Source of the DNA: Polynucleobacter sp. MG-27-Goln-C1
GTDB lineage: Bacteria > Pseudomonadota > Gammaproteobacteria > Burkholderiales > Burkholderiaceae
Reading direction: 5' to 3'
Length of the DNA: 64,000 bases
Assembly: GCF_018881905.1 (NCBI RefSeq)
Contig: NZ_JACVPM010000001.1
Location: forward strand, 248,001-312,000
The notes under the pieces were generated by a model. It was not told the origin of the DNA. It did no database searches and was given only the letters and a program-made list of their open reading frames with translations. The position numbers were made by a program, and so were the translations under genes. The first letter of the stretch is position 1, and each line of letters begins with the position of its first letter. Shown in pieces: positions 9,225 to 18,466 of this stretch.

Positions 9225-9935
9225 TTAGTCTGAGAGTAACTCTTGATGTAAGTAGCGTTTAGCTGCTTGTGTTTGAGGATTAGCAAAGAAAGGACCTACG
9301 GGTCCTTTTTCTTTTATCTGGCCCTGATCAATAAAGATGATGTATTCCGCTAGCCTTTGCACTTGTGCAAGCTGATGAGACGTGAAGATCACATCTGAGC
9401 CTTGAAGCTTAAATTGACGAATCATTTCTTCAACTTGTTCCGTCGTATTGGGATCGAGGTTGGCTGTAGGTTCGTCTAACAAAACCAAATTCGGCTTTTG
9501 CAAAATGGCTCTACCCAAGCAAAGCTTTTGTCTTTCACCTGCCGACAGTTTATGGGCGGGGCTGTTCGCAAGCTGGCTTAAGCCGATCTGCTCAATAACT
9601 GCATCAATCTGGATTGAATCAATAGACGAATCTGAATCTTTGACCATGGCAAGATTGGTTCTTGCTGAGGCTTTGATCATTGGTGTGTGGTGGAGCACTA
9701 GTGATGAGCGTATGCCTGCAGTTGAATAAGTTACCGTTCCTGAATCAGGCTTAATTAAGCCATCCAGTAGCTTTAGTAGCGTCGTCTTTCCGGCGCCATT
9801 AGGGCCAATGCAGGCGCAAATTCGATCCGCTGGAATGACTGCATGAGGAACGTCCAAGATGATCCGACCATCACTTTTGACAATGACGCCTTTGAGCTCA
9901 ATGAACTGCTGAAATTGTTCCAAACTATTAACCAT
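9225..9935 (-). CDS. tupC: Tungstate/molybdate-type ABC transporter ATPase
   Basis: A 236-residue ABC ATPase with Walker A GPNGAGKT at residues 44-51, signature LSAGERQ at 130-136 and Walker B LVLLDE at 150-155. It is paired with a TupB-like permease, whose stop it overlaps (ATGGTTAA at 9928-9935). I start at the ATG at 9935; an in-frame TTG lies 15 bases upstream. The gene is convergent with the formate dehydrogenase operon, which needs Mo or W, supporting oxyanion uptake. It lacks the C-terminal TOBE domain of ModC. The fdh terminator is embedded in its 3' end. Confidence 0.85.
   Translation of the reverse strand: MVNSLEQFQQFIELKGVIVKSDGRIILDVPHAVIPADRICACIGPNGAGKTTLLKLLDGLIKPDSGTVTYSTAGIRSSLVLHHTPMIKASARTNLAMVKDSDSSIDSIQIDAVIEQIGLSQLANSPAHKLSAGERQKLCLGRAILQKPNLVLLDEPTANLDPNTTEQVEEMIRQFKLQGSDVIFTSHQLAQVQRLAEYIIFIDQGQIKEKGPVGPFFANPQTQAAKRYLHQELLSD
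9289..9314 (+). terminator. Rho-independent terminator of fdh operon, inside tupC
   Basis: AAAGGACC at 9289-9296 and GGTCCTTT at 9301-9308 form an 8-bp stem with a TACG loop, followed by TT-C-TTTT on the + strand. It lies 65 bases beyond the last fdh-operon stop and encodes the KGPVGPF part of TupC on the other strand. Confidence 0.7.
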
Positions 9936-10623
9936 AGCGACGCTCTGCAATTTGGCGAACTACAAATGTAAATAGGTTAGCTAGCAATACAATGCCGAGC
10001 AAAATAATGCCTAAAGCTAGGGCGAGGGGCAGATCCCCTTTGCTAGTTTCCAGGGCGATTGCCGTAGTCATAGTGCGAGTAGAGCGGTCAATATTACCGC
10101 CCACGATCATGACTGCGCCCACCTCAGATATCGCTCTGGCTAATCCCGCTAGGACGGCAATCGTCAGGGAGAAGCGGCAGTCCCAAATAAGCCATTTCAG
10201 GGCAGAAAGCCTGGGAAGTCGAAGCGCTCTAAACGAATCCCGATGAATTCTCCAGGAATCCTCGAGGATTTGGCGGCTTAGAGCGGCAATGAGAGGGGTT
10301 GTCAGCAGTGTTTGGGCTAGGATCATGCCCTTGGGTGTAAAAAGCCATCCCCACACCCCTAATGGCCCCGTGCGGGAGAGTAAAAGATAGACCACTACGC
10401 CAACAATGACCGTTGGAACGCCCATTAAGGTATTTAAGGTGACTGTAATTGTCTTTTTGCCCTTAAATTCTTCTGTTGCTAACAGTGCACCTAGCGGGAG
10501 TCCGATGAGGGTGCCCAGAAGAAGCGCAGTCAGGCTGACCTGAAGCGAGACGAGGACGATGCCCATTACCCCCGCATCTAAATGCGCAAGCAATCCGAAG
10601 GCATCTTGGAAGGTCGTAAACAT
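9928..10623 (-). CDS. tupB: Tungstate-type ABC transporter permease
   Basis: A 231-residue inner-membrane permease with about five or six transmembrane helices and the binding-protein-dependent transport loop near LARAISEVGAVMIVGGNI. Features of the TupB group include GVPTVIVGVVVYLLLSRTGP and the segment around AQTLLTTPLIAALSRQI. I use the ATG at 10623; upstream in-frame starts would add a basic leader that does not look native. It is translationally coupled to the ATPase gene. No binding protein is adjacent; candidates lie at 46.6-48.3 kb. Confidence 0.85.
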   Translation of the reverse strand: MFTTFQDAFGLLAHLDAGVMGIVLVSLQVSLTALLLGTLIGLPLGALLATEEFKGKKTITVTLNTLMGVPTVIVGVVVYLLLSRTGPLGVWGWLFTPKGMILAQTLLTTPLIAALSRQILEDSWRIHRDSFRALRLPRLSALKWLIWDCRFSLTIAVLAGLARAISEVGAVMIVGGNIDRSTRTMTTAIALETSKGDLPLALALGIILLGIVLLANLFTFVVRQIAERRYG

Positions 10624-10688
10624 GGGCTTGATTCTAGCAAGGCGGTGGCAAAATGGAAGAAATGCAAACAATTTCCCTTTTTTAACTC

Positions 10689-10889
10689 ATGGCTGAAGTC
10701 ATTTGCCTCTGTAATGAGGTCCTCGATGTTGATCTTCGTGAATATCTCGATGAGCATCCGATCGACTCCATTGATGAGTTGCGTGAGCAGGCCTCCATTT
10801 GCAATAAGTGCATGCAATGCCAGGACTTAGTTGAGGGTGAAATCTATTTGGCGCGTGTAAGACGGCAACGCGCTGCAGGACAGTTTTAA
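10689..10889 (+). CDS. Bfd-like [2Fe-2S]-binding small protein
   Basis: A 66-residue protein with the BFD-type cluster motif: CLC at residues 6-8 and CxxC at 38-41, with a further Cys at 44. Bacterioferritin-associated ferredoxins deliver electrons to release iron, while related domains occur in nitrite reductase and NifU-like proteins. It is divergent from tupB across a short gap, and its TAA overlaps the next ATG (TAATG at 10887-10891). The partner is unknown, so a bacterioferritin role is only a guess. Confidence 0.8.
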   Translation: MAEVICLCNEVLDVDLREYLDEHPIDSIDELREQASICNKCMQCQDLVEGEIYLARVRRQRAAGQF

Positions 10890-11641
10890 TGAGCAAGGTT
10901 CATTTAGGTCGCTTTAGCGTCATGACGATGAATGTGCACAAGGGCTTATCTCCCTTGCACAGAAAATCTACCATCTACGAGCTGCGTCAAAAAATGCGTA
11001 GCCACCATCCTGATTTACTTTTTTTGCAAGAACTTCAACAAGAGCATCGGGGTCGAATCAGGCGATTTGGTCAATGGCCCTTGATGGAGTTAACCCATTT
11101 TTTGTCCGAAGATTTTTGGCATGATTGGCACTACGGTAAAAATGTCGAGTATCCCGATGGCCACCATGGCAATGCCATTCTTTCTAAAAGACCATTGCAC
11201 AAGGGTGAAAACTACGATATCTCTGCTTATCGATTTGAGCGGCGTGGTTTGCTTCATAGCATTACTCAATTAGAGGATGTGCCTACACCGATCCATTGTT
11301 TCTGTGTGCACCTGGCTCTATTTGAAAGAGGGCGAGAGCGTCAATTAGATGAGATCATTCGTTACATTGATACTCTTGCGGGTGGCGGCCCAACTATTGT
11401 GGCGGGCGACTTTAATGATTGGCGCAATCGCGTGAGCGCTCCAATGCAAGCGGCCGGCTTTAATGAAGTATTTGAGGTTCTTACCGGCTCTCCTGCAAAA
11501 ACCTTTCCTAGCGTGAAGCCAATGCTTCCGATGGATCGGATTTATGTGCGAGGTCTAAAAATCCATTCTGCAAATGTCTTGTATGAATGGCTGAAATTAT
11601 CTGATCACCTAGGTATTACGGCGGAACTGGAAATCTTATGA
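10889..11641 (+). CDS. Endonuclease/exonuclease/phosphatase family protein
   Basis: A 250-residue soluble protein of the EEP fold (DNase I/AP endonuclease/phosphodiesterase superfamily). Visible motifs are MNVHKG near the N-terminus, LLFLQELQQE around residue 45, VAGDFNDW and the C-terminal SDHLG, which supply metal-binding and catalytic residues. It overlaps the downstream cardiolipin synthase by four bases, an arrangement common in betaproteobacteria, which makes a phospholipid- or nucleic-acid phosphodiesterase role possible. Substrate not predictable. Confidence 0.85.
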   Translation: MSKVHLGRFSVMTMNVHKGLSPLHRKSTIYELRQKMRSHHPDLLFLQELQQEHRGRIRRFGQWPLMELTHFLSEDFWHDWHYGKNVEYPDGHHGNAILSKRPLHKGENYDISAYRFERRGLLHSITQLEDVPTPIHCFCVHLALFERGRERQLDEIIRYIDTLAGGGPTIVAGDFNDWRNRVSAPMQAAGFNEVFEVLTGSPAKTFPSVKPMLPMDRIYVRGLKIHSANVLYEWLKLSDHLGITAELEIL

Positions 11642-13113
11642 GTCTATTGAACTTTCTATTGGGATCTATTTTTGGATTTTCATTGATTTGGGTTCCTATC
11701 GTTCACGCGATCATCGTTATTCTGTTTGGATTTCGCTTAATCTCCGTAAGAAGGCCAGTAGGCGTTGCCATTGCCTGGTTTCTGATCGTCGTCCTCTTTC
11801 CGCTGGTGGGAATCAGCCTTTATATTCTTATTGGAGAGCGCCCAGTTGGTCGCAAGCTGACCCGAAAAATTATTCGCATGGATAAAGAATATGCGGCCAT
11901 CACTGAAAATATGCGACAGCACTACCAGGCTGACAAGCAGTTACTGCCAATTGAGGGTAGAGCGCTAAGTCTATTGGCGGAGTCGAATAATGGCTCGCCG
12001 GTCATTGCTGGTAACAAGATTGAATTGTTTACGAGTTCTCTAAAGATCTTGCAGCTATTTATTGATGAGATTAATCAAGCGAAAACAACGCTGCATTTGG
12101 AATTCTATATATGGGCTCTCGGTGGTGATGCTGATCGTGTTGGCGAGGCCTTAATTGCAGCCGCTAAGCGTGGGGTAGCTTGTAAAGTGCTATTAGATTC
12201 CTTAGGCAGTAAGGACTGGTTTAAATCGAATTGGCCTAAACGTTTCAGAGATGCTGGAATTGAAGTGACTGAGGCCTTACCAATTCAGATTGGCCGTTTC
12301 CAATTTCGCCGCGCTGATCTTCGGCTGCATCGAAAAATATTTGTGATTGATAACGCCATCGTTTGGACTGGCAGTATGAATATGGTCGATCCGCGCAGCT
12401 TTAAGCAAGACTCAGGGGTTGGTGAATGGGTTGATGCGATGGTCAGAATTGAGGGTCCGGTGGCATCTCAATTTGAACTGACCTTCTCATTTGACTGGAG
12501 TGTAGACAATCCGAAGATTAAACACTTCAATGATGTAGCGCCAGCCGCAAACCCAACAGAGGGTCGAGCGCTAGCTCAAGAGTTTTCCTCTGGTCCGGTA
12601 TACCGTGACGATATCTTGTATCAGGTACTGCTATCCGCAATCATGGATGCACGTAAAGAGCTCACCATTACGACACCTTACTTTGGTCCAGATGATGGCT
12701 TGATTCAGGCATTGATGGCTGCAGCGGGTCGGGGAGTGAATGTCACCCTCATTGTTCCGAAATTAAATGATTCCACACTGGTCGCCTGGAGTAGCCGCAG
12801 CTTCTACGCCGACCTCATGAATGCTGGCGTCAATATTGCTGAGTTTCATGGTGGTCTATTACATACGAAGAGCTTATTAATAGATAAGCGTGTAGCAATA
12901 TTTGGTTCAGTTAATTTTGATCAACGCAGCTTGCGTCTTAATTTTGAAATCAGCTTAATCGTGTACAACGATGAGTTCTGCGCCAAGCTTGAGACTTTGA
13001 TTGACTCCTACTTGGCTCAATCAGATATGGTGAATCCAGTAAGTTGGGCTAAGCGGCCACGTTGGCGTGTCTTGCTAGAGAACGCGGCACACTTAACTTC
13101 ACCCTTGCTTTAA
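11638..13113 (+). CDS. cls: Cardiolipin synthase (phospholipase D family)
   Basis: A 491-residue membrane enzyme that condenses phosphatidylglycerol to cardiolipin. Two N-terminal hydrophobic helices (about residues 8-28 and 38-62) are followed by two HKD motifs, LHRKIFVID near residue 230 and LHTKSLLID near 407, each followed by the expected G-S-x-N (GSMN, GSVN). The length suits ClsA. The start overlaps the EEP gene stop (ATGA). Its stop overlaps the convergent CaiB-family gene by four bases. Confidence 0.93.
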   Translation: MSLLNFLLGSIFGFSLIWVPIVHAIIVILFGFRLISVRRPVGVAIAWFLIVVLFPLVGISLYILIGERPVGRKLTRKIIRMDKEYAAITENMRQHYQADKQLLPIEGRALSLLAESNNGSPVIAGNKIELFTSSLKILQLFIDEINQAKTTLHLEFYIWALGGDADRVGEALIAAAKRGVACKVLLDSLGSKDWFKSNWPKRFRDAGIEVTEALPIQIGRFQFRRADLRLHRKIFVIDNAIVWTGSMNMVDPRSFKQDSGVGEWVDAMVRIEGPVASQFELTFSFDWSVDNPKIKHFNDVAPAANPTEGRALAQEFSSGPVYRDDILYQVLLSAIMDARKELTITTPYFGPDDGLIQALMAAAGRGVNVTLIVPKLNDSTLVAWSSRSFYADLMNAGVNIAEFHGGLLHTKSLLIDKRVAIFGSVNFDQRSLRLNFEISLIVYNDEFCAKLETLIDSYLAQSDMVNPVSWAKRPRWRVLLENAAHLTSPLL

Positions 13114-14294
13114 ATAGCCCCTTGCGCGCGCATGGCCTCAATTTCGCTCGCAGTAATACCAAGCCCACCTAGGATTGCATTGGTGTGCTGGCCTACTGAT
13201 GGGATTTCATCGATGCGGTAGTCGAAGCTACTATTGCTACCTGGGGGTAGCATGGCTGGAATAGGGCCCACAGGTGAACCGACTTGCACCCAACGATCAC
13301 GCGCTTTGAGTTGTTCGTGATTCCATAAGCCCTGCATATCATTGAGACGGGCGTTAGCAATTTGAGCTTCATCTAATTTCGCAATCACTTGTTCGGTTGT
13401 TAGTTTGCTAAAACAGGCGTCAATGATCGAGAGTAGTTCATCTCGCTTTTCATTGCGCTTGAAGTTTTTATCAAAACGTTCATCTTTGGCAAGCGCCTGA
13501 TTCCCGAGCACCACTTCGCAGAATAAAACCCATTCACGGTCGTTTTGGAGGCCCAACATGACAGTGCCGCCATCACCTGCTTTAAACGGGCCATAAGGGT
13601 AGATCGTGGCATGTGATGCGCCATTGCGAGGAGGGGGAGTTGCGCCTTCATAAGCATAGTAGAGCGGGTAGCTCATCCATTCGCCGAGTGATTCAAGCAT
13701 GGATACGTCGATCGTAGATCCCTTGCCTGTTTTGCCTCTTTGTAAAAGAGCTGCCAGAACGTTGGTATAGGCATACATGCCTGCGGCAATATCGGCAATG
13801 GAGTTTCCTGCTTTGCTGGGAGTGTCTGGAGTACCAGTAACAGATAAGAATCCAGCCTCACTTTGAATCAGTAGGTCATATGCTTTTTTATCGCGATAAG
13901 GCCCATTATTTCCATAGCCGGAGATGTCGCACAAAATTAAGCCTGGATTATCTTTCTGCAGGAGTTCTGCAGTCAGTCCCATGCGTGCTGCAGCACCGGG
14001 TGCCAAGTTTTGTACTAGCACGTCAGCTGTTTTTAGAAGTGTCTTGAGTGCTGTAAGTGCAGATTCTTGTTTGAGATCTAGGGTCAAACTTTCTTTGGAG
14101 CGATTCACCCAGGTGAAGTGAGATGACATGCCATTCACGCGTTCATCGTACGCACGCGCGAAGTCACCAGCACCAGGCCGCTCGACCTTAATGACACGTG
14201 CACCTAAATCTGCTAATTGGCGCGTACAAAAAGGAGCGGCAATGGCATGCTCCAGGGAAACCACGGTGATGCCATCTAAAGGGCGAATGCTCAT
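13110..14294 (-). CDS. CaiB/BaiF family CoA-transferase
   Basis: A 394-residue family III CoA-transferase, starting MSIRPLDGITVVSLEHAIAA and carrying LGARVIKVERPG and a DVSMLES segment near residue 196. The segment includes the conserved aspartate region used for the acyl-enzyme anhydride. It lies 42 bases downstream of an acyl-CoA dehydrogenase gene on the same strand, suggesting a pathway that activates a dicarboxylic or branched acid to its CoA ester before oxidation. The substrate cannot be read from sequence. Confidence 0.9.
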   Translation of the reverse strand: MSIRPLDGITVVSLEHAIAAPFCTRQLADLGARVIKVERPGAGDFARAYDERVNGMSSHFTWVNRSKESLTLDLKQESALTALKTLLKTADVLVQNLAPGAAARMGLTAELLQKDNPGLILCDISGYGNNGPYRDKKAYDLLIQSEAGFLSVTGTPDTPSKAGNSIADIAAGMYAYTNVLAALLQRGKTGKGSTIDVSMLESLGEWMSYPLYYAYEGATPPPRNGASHATIYPYGPFKAGDGGTVMLGLQNDREWVLFCEVVLGNQALAKDERFDKNFKRNEKRDELLSIIDACFSKLTTEQVIAKLDEAQIANARLNDMQGLWNHEQLKARDRWVQVGSPVGPIPAMLPPGSNSSFDYRIDEIPSVGQHTNAILGGLGITASEIEAMRAQGAI

Positions 14295-14336
14295 GTAATT
14301 ACTTACCCAGCTGAATAAATGAAAAGGCCTAAAGAA

Positions 14337-15506
14337 TTAGAAGGAGCGGGGGAGTCCAAGGACATGCTCAGCTACATAGGAATAAATTAAGTTGGTTGAG
14401 ATTGGCGCCACTTGGTAGAGGCGGGTTTCTCGGAACTTGCGCTCAACATCGTATTCATTGGCAAATCCAAAGCCACCATGGGTTTGCAGGCATACGTTAG
14501 CAGCCTCCCATGATGCTTTTGCAGCCAGGTACTTGGCCATATTGGATTCAGCGCCACACGCTTGCTTGGCATCAAAAAGCTCACAGGCTTTAAAGCGCAT
14601 CAGGTTAGCTGCTTCTGTTTCAATATAAGAATCCGCAATCGGAAACTGAATGCCTTGGTTCTTGCCAATCGGACGATCAAATACCACGCGCTCATTTGCA
14701 TAGCGACGTGCTTTATCTACAAACCAGTAAGCGTCGCCAATACATTCGGCAGCGATCAGTGTGCGCTCAGCATTAAGTCCATCAAGAATGTATTTAAACC
14801 CTTGGCCTTCTTCGCCGATCAAATTCTCAGCAGGAATTTCTAGGTTGTCAAAGAAGACTTCGTTGGTTTCGTGGTTCACCATATTGGCAATCGGCTGGAT
14901 CGCCATACCTTTACCAATCGCATCCTTAAGATCAACGATAAAAATCGACATACCTTCTGATTTTTTCTTTACCTCTGCTAGAGGAGTGGTGCGTGCCAGC
15001 AGAATCATTAAATCAGAATGCTGAATACGGGAGATCCAAACTTTCTGGCCATTGACCACATACTTGTCACCCTTTTTGACGGCAGTAGTTTTGAGTTTGG
15101 TGGTATCGGTGCCGGTAGTAGGTTCAGTGACAGCCATGGTCTGAAGACGCAATTCGCCTGTGGCGATTTTGGGGAGGTAGAGCTTCTTCTGGGCATCAGA
15201 GCCATGGCGTAATAAGGTGCCCATGTTGTACATCTGACCGTGACAAGAACCCGCATTACCGCCTGAGAAATTAATCTCTTCCATGATGACTGAGGCTTCA
15301 GCTAGGCCTAAGCCAGAGCCACCGAATTCTTCCGGGATTAAAGCTGCCAGCCAACCTGCCTGTGCCATTGCATCAACAAAGGCCTCTGGGTAGGCTCTTT
15401 CATGATCTACCTTTTGCCAATAAGCGGAGTCAAAACTGCCGCAAAGGTCGCGCAAGGCTTCCCGCATATCTTGGTATTGGTCTGGCTTGGGGATAGGGTG
15501 ATTCAT
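14337..15506 (-). CDS. Acyl-CoA dehydrogenase family protein
   Basis: A 389-residue FAD enzyme with the ACAD fold: MTVTEPTTGTDT-like segment (here MAVTEPTTGTDTTKLKTTA), the FDRPIGKNQGIQFPIAD helix region and C-terminal QTHGGFGFANEYDVERKFRE. The usual IYEGTSE catalytic-glutamate motif is replaced by LYQVAPISTN, as in a subgroup that probably uses another base. I start at the ATG at 15506; an upstream TTG has no better ribosome site. It probably forms an operon with the CoA-transferase gene. Substrate unknown. Confidence 0.9.
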   Translation of the reverse strand: MNHPIPKPDQYQDMREALRDLCGSFDSAYWQKVDHERAYPEAFVDAMAQAGWLAALIPEEFGGSGLGLAEASVIMEEINFSGGNAGSCHGQMYNMGTLLRHGSDAQKKLYLPKIATGELRLQTMAVTEPTTGTDTTKLKTTAVKKGDKYVVNGQKVWISRIQHSDLMILLARTTPLAEVKKKSEGMSIFIVDLKDAIGKGMAIQPIANMVNHETNEVFFDNLEIPAENLIGEEGQGFKYILDGLNAERTLIAAECIGDAYWFVDKARRYANERVVFDRPIGKNQGIQFPIADSYIETEAANLMRFKACELFDAKQACGAESNMAKYLAAKASWEAANVCLQTHGGFGFANEYDVERKFRETRLYQVAPISTNLIYSYVAEHVLGLPRSF

Positions 15507-15694
15507 TTGGCGATCTAACAATAAAAAAGGATTATCGAATTTACGAATCCCTACAGTTTAAGCAAGAATCTAAAAGTGTGGGCAACTCAAAAAGGACCCC
15601 AGCTTCGCCTATATAGCTGATCTCAATGCCTATTGGGGCATACTTGAGGAATGGTCGCAAACTTACTTTCTAGCCCACTTGGAGTCTTTGCTTA

Positions 15695-16198
15695 ATGGAG
15701 CAAATGCTGAGTCAGTTTTTTGACTTCTTTGGGATGCCATCGGTTGGTTTGCCGGCAGTATTTATCAGCGCCTTTATTTCAGCAACCTTGCTGCCCGTGG
15801 GATCTGAGCCAATACTTTTTGGTTACGTATCCGTCAACCCCCATCTATATTGGGTCGCCATCATGGTGGCCACTATTGGTAATACCTTGGGGGGTATGTT
15901 CGATTGGTGGCTTGGGCTACTGAGTCGAAACAGCTTTGAATCCTTAAAAGGACCTACGAACGGCAGAATGCAGCGCTGGCTGCAAGAGCGGGGACCGAAG
16001 ATGCTGATTTTGTCGTGGTTGCCTGGCTTTGGTGACCCCCTTTGTTTGGCTGCGGGGTGGCTCAGACTACCTTGGGTTCCTTGCCTAATTTATATGTTTA
16101 TTGGCAAGCTACTGCGCTATCTCACGATGACCTGGCTGTTAACCCTGGTGCCCAGCAGCGTTTGGCATCAATTGGGGCATTGGCTCCATCTAATCTAA
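15695..16198 (+). CDS. YqaA/DedA-like inner membrane protein
   Basis: A 167-residue membrane protein of the YqaA family, distantly related to DedA/SNARE-associated proteins. It has about four hydrophobic segments and the conserved features LPVGSEPILFGY near residue 33, TIGNTLGGMFDWWLG near 60 and LPGFGDPLCLAAGWLRLP near 108. DedA relatives are linked to membrane lipid flipping, but YqaA itself is poorly understood. ATGs at 15695 and 15704 are both possible starts. Confidence 0.85.
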   Translation: MEQMLSQFFDFFGMPSVGLPAVFISAFISATLLPVGSEPILFGYVSVNPHLYWVAIMVATIGNTLGGMFDWWLGLLSRNSFESLKGPTNGRMQRWLQERGPKMLILSWLPGFGDPLCLAAGWLRLPWVPCLIYMFIGKLLRYLTMTWLLTLVPSSVWHQLGHWLHLI

Positions 16199-16250
16199 AT
16201 TCTTCCGTTGTATCCTATATTTTTCTTGTCAATATCCCGAGAGGACAATC

Positions 16251-17027
16251 ATGTCTCATTTAAAAGGTAAAACAGCTTTGGTCACCGGCTCAACTAGCGG
16301 TATTGGTCTAGTAATGGCGATTGGATTGGCAAAGCAGGGCGTCAATATTATGGTGAATGGCTTTGGCGAGAAAGATGCTGCTATTGCTGCCATCAAAGCT
16401 TGTGGTGTTGAGGTTGACTATCACGGTGCCGACATGAGCAAGCCTGCTGAGATTGAAGACTTGATTCAGCAAACTGAAAAACGCTTTGGCTCACTCGATA
16501 TATTAGTAAACAACGCGGGCATTCAGTACACGGCTAACGTTGAAGACTTTCCATCTGATAAGTGGGAATCGATCATTGCCATTAACTTAAGCTCGGCGTT
16601 CTATACGTCTCACCATGCTTTGCCTGGAATGAAGAAGCGTAATTGGGGTCGCATTATTAATATTGCCTCAGTACATGGTTTGGTTGGCTCTACCCAAAAA
16701 TCCGCTTATGTAGCTGCTAAGCATGGCATTGTTGGATTAACTAAAGTAACCGCCCTTGAGAATGCAAAATCCGGCATTACCTGTAATGCAATATGCCCAG
16801 GCTGGGTCCTTACCCCTCTGGTTCAGAAGCAGGTGGATGCCCGCGCAGAACGCGATGGGATTTCCAATGAGGAGGCCAAAAAAGCCTTGGTTTCTGAGAA
16901 GCAGCCTTCAGGTGAATTCGTGGCTCCAGAGCAATTAGCCGCACTGGCCGTTTTCCTATGTGGTCCCGATGCCTCCGAAGTGCGCGGAGTGGCCTGGAAC
17001 ATGGATGGCGGCTGGACAGCCCAGTAA
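16251..17027 (+). CDS. 3-hydroxybutyrate dehydrogenase
   Basis: A 258-residue short-chain dehydrogenase that interconverts 3-hydroxybutyrate and acetoacetate with NAD. The N-terminal GSTSGIG is the cofactor loop, NNAGIQ follows in the core, and YVAAK supplies the catalytic Tyr and Lys. The segment from ICPGWVLTPLV to the SGEFVAPEQLA region matches bacterial 3-hydroxybutyrate dehydrogenases rather than fatty-acid reductases. It has a GAGAGG-like ribosome site. It probably belongs to polyhydroxybutyrate turnover, consistent with the phasin-like protein at 34963. Confidence 0.88.
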   Translation: MSHLKGKTALVTGSTSGIGLVMAIGLAKQGVNIMVNGFGEKDAAIAAIKACGVEVDYHGADMSKPAEIEDLIQQTEKRFGSLDILVNNAGIQYTANVEDFPSDKWESIIAINLSSAFYTSHHALPGMKKRNWGRIINIASVHGLVGSTQKSAYVAAKHGIVGLTKVTALENAKSGITCNAICPGWVLTPLVQKQVDARAERDGISNEEAKKALVSEKQPSGEFVAPEQLAALAVFLCGPDASEVRGVAWNMDGGWTAQ

Positions 17028-17156
17028 TCCTTGGTAAGGGGGGATTCAAGGTAATCCCCCGGCCTAGCGCCCAAACAAAATCACCAGAATCGTCTATAGT
17101 TAGTGCAAATATGGCTGCTAGAGCTATTTGTTAACTTGATTTACAAGGAAAAAATG

Positions 17157-17735
17157 ATGGAACATACATTACCTCAATTACCTTACGCACTAGATGCGCT
17201 TTCACCATTTATCTCAAAAGAAACTCTCGAGTTTCACTATGGCAAACATCACCAAACATACGTAACCAATTTAAATAATCTGATTAAAGGTACCGAGTTC
17301 GAAAATGCTTCTCTAGAAGAGATCGTTAAAAAATCTGCTGGTGGTGTTTTCAACAACGCTGCTCAAGTATGGAACCATACTTTTTACTGGAATAGCATGA
17401 AGCCAAATGGCGGCGGTGCTCCAACTGGCCCATTGGCTGATGCCATTAATGCTAAGTGGGGCTCTTTTGATAAGTTTAAAGAAGAGTTCGCAAAGTGCGC
17501 AGTAGGTACTTTTGGATCTGGTTGGGCTTGGTTGGTTAAGAAGGCTGATGGCTCACTTGATTTAGTTTCAACCAGCAATGCAGCTACACCACTGACTACC
17601 GATGCCAAGGCTTTGATGACTTGTGACGTTTGGGAGCACGCTTATTACATTGATACTCGTAATGCTCGTCCAAAGTACGTAGAAAACTTCTGGAATGTAG
17701 TGAACTGGGATTTTGCTAGCAAGAATTTTGCTTAA
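17157..17735 (+). CDS. sodB: Superoxide dismutase [Fe]
   Basis: A 192-residue cytoplasmic enzyme that dismutes superoxide. The iron ligands fall in [20 protein letters not shown], and the [10 protein letters not shown] segment. The glutamine-bearing region and residue pattern fit the iron rather than manganese type. I start at ATG 17157, seven bases after AAGGA at 17145-17149; ATG 17154 is adjacent and an upstream in-frame ATG at 17103 would add a non-native leader. It opens the redox-stress neighbourhood that includes oxyR. Confidence 0.95.
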   Translation: MEHTLPQLPYALDALSPFISKETLEFHYGKHHQTYVTNLNNLIKGTEFENASLEEIVKKSAGGVFNNAAQVWNHTFYWNSMKPNGGGAPTGPLADAINAKWGSFDKFKEEFAKCAVGTFGSGWAWLVKKADGSLDLVSTSNAATPLTTDAKALMTCDVWEHAYYIDTRNARPKYVENFWNVVNWDFASKNFA

Positions 17736-17772
17736 TTACCCCTGAGATATTCATTTTTATTAGAAAGTATTT

Positions 17773-18366
17773 ATGTCATCTATTTTTACCTCATTAGGGC
17801 GTACAGTTTTAGCTGGTTTTGTGCTCCTCGTTTTAATTGTTTTGGCATTAGGTGCAAACCTCAGCTCTATTGAATTGCCATTCTTGTTCCGCTGGATTCA
17901 CGTGATGGTTGGTGTGATGTGGATTGGCTTGCTTTGGTACTTCAATTTCGTGCAGATTCCTTCCATGCCAAAAATCCCAGATGAGCAAAAGCCTGCGATT
18001 GGAAAAGTAATCGCTCCAACAGCCTTGTTTTGGTTCCGCTGGGCAGCCTTATTCACCGTTGTTAGCGGTTTGATCTTATCCGTTTTGAATGGTTACGCTC
18101 ATCAGGCGTTTACCTTGCAAGCTCCATTCCGCGCTATCGGTTTAGGTATGTGGATTGCCTTGGTAATGGCCTTTAACGTTTGGTTCATTATTTGGCCAAA
18201 TCAAAAACGTGCCCTAGGCATGGTTGCGGTTGAGCCGGACGTTAAAGCAAAGTCAGCACGTGTTGCGATGTTGACTTCACGCCTGAACACAATGCTTTCT
18301 GTACCAATGTTGTTTTTGATGGTTGCTCAATCACATAACTCAACTTGGTTTGTAATCGTTTCATAA
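17773..18366 (+). CDS. PuuD-like (urate oxidase N-terminal domain) membrane protein
   Basis: A 197-residue integral membrane protein with about four or five helices, and WIHVMVGVMWIGLLWYFNF near residue 43. This resembles the membrane domain of PuuD-type urate hydroxylases (Urate_ox_N), but the C-terminal cytochrome c domain of full PuuD is absent, so urate oxidation should not be assumed. It is followed by a strong terminator, and lies just 37 bases after sodB, perhaps co-transcribed with it. The histidines and tryptophans could support haem binding. Confidence 0.7.
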   Translation: MSSIFTSLGRTVLAGFVLLVLIVLALGANLSSIELPFLFRWIHVMVGVMWIGLLWYFNFVQIPSMPKIPDEQKPAIGKVIAPTALFWFRWAALFTVVSGLILSVLNGYAHQAFTLQAPFRAIGLGMWIALVMAFNVWFIIWPNQKRALGMVAVEPDVKAKSARVAMLTSRLNTMLSVPMLFLMVAQSHNSTWFVIVS

Positions 18367-18386
18367 ACAGACCGCTGTAGATGATG

Positions 18387-18415
18387 AAAAAGGCCCGCAG
18401 ATGCGGGCCTTTTCT
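18387..18415. terminator. Strong bidirectional terminator
   Basis: AAAAGGCCCGC and GCGGGCCTTTT form an 11-bp stem with a four-base loop AGAT, followed by T-rich sequence on the + side and preceded by A's on the other. It separates the sodB/PuuD-like pair from the convergent reductase gene. Confidence 0.9.
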
Positions 18416-18466
18416 TATTGCTAAATCTAGTTTGGATTATTGAGAATAGCCCACGAAGACTTGTCT

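Noticed and set aside
9448..9729. 93-codon open frame on the + strand
   Set aside because: Antisense to tupC within its conserved Walker A to signature region.
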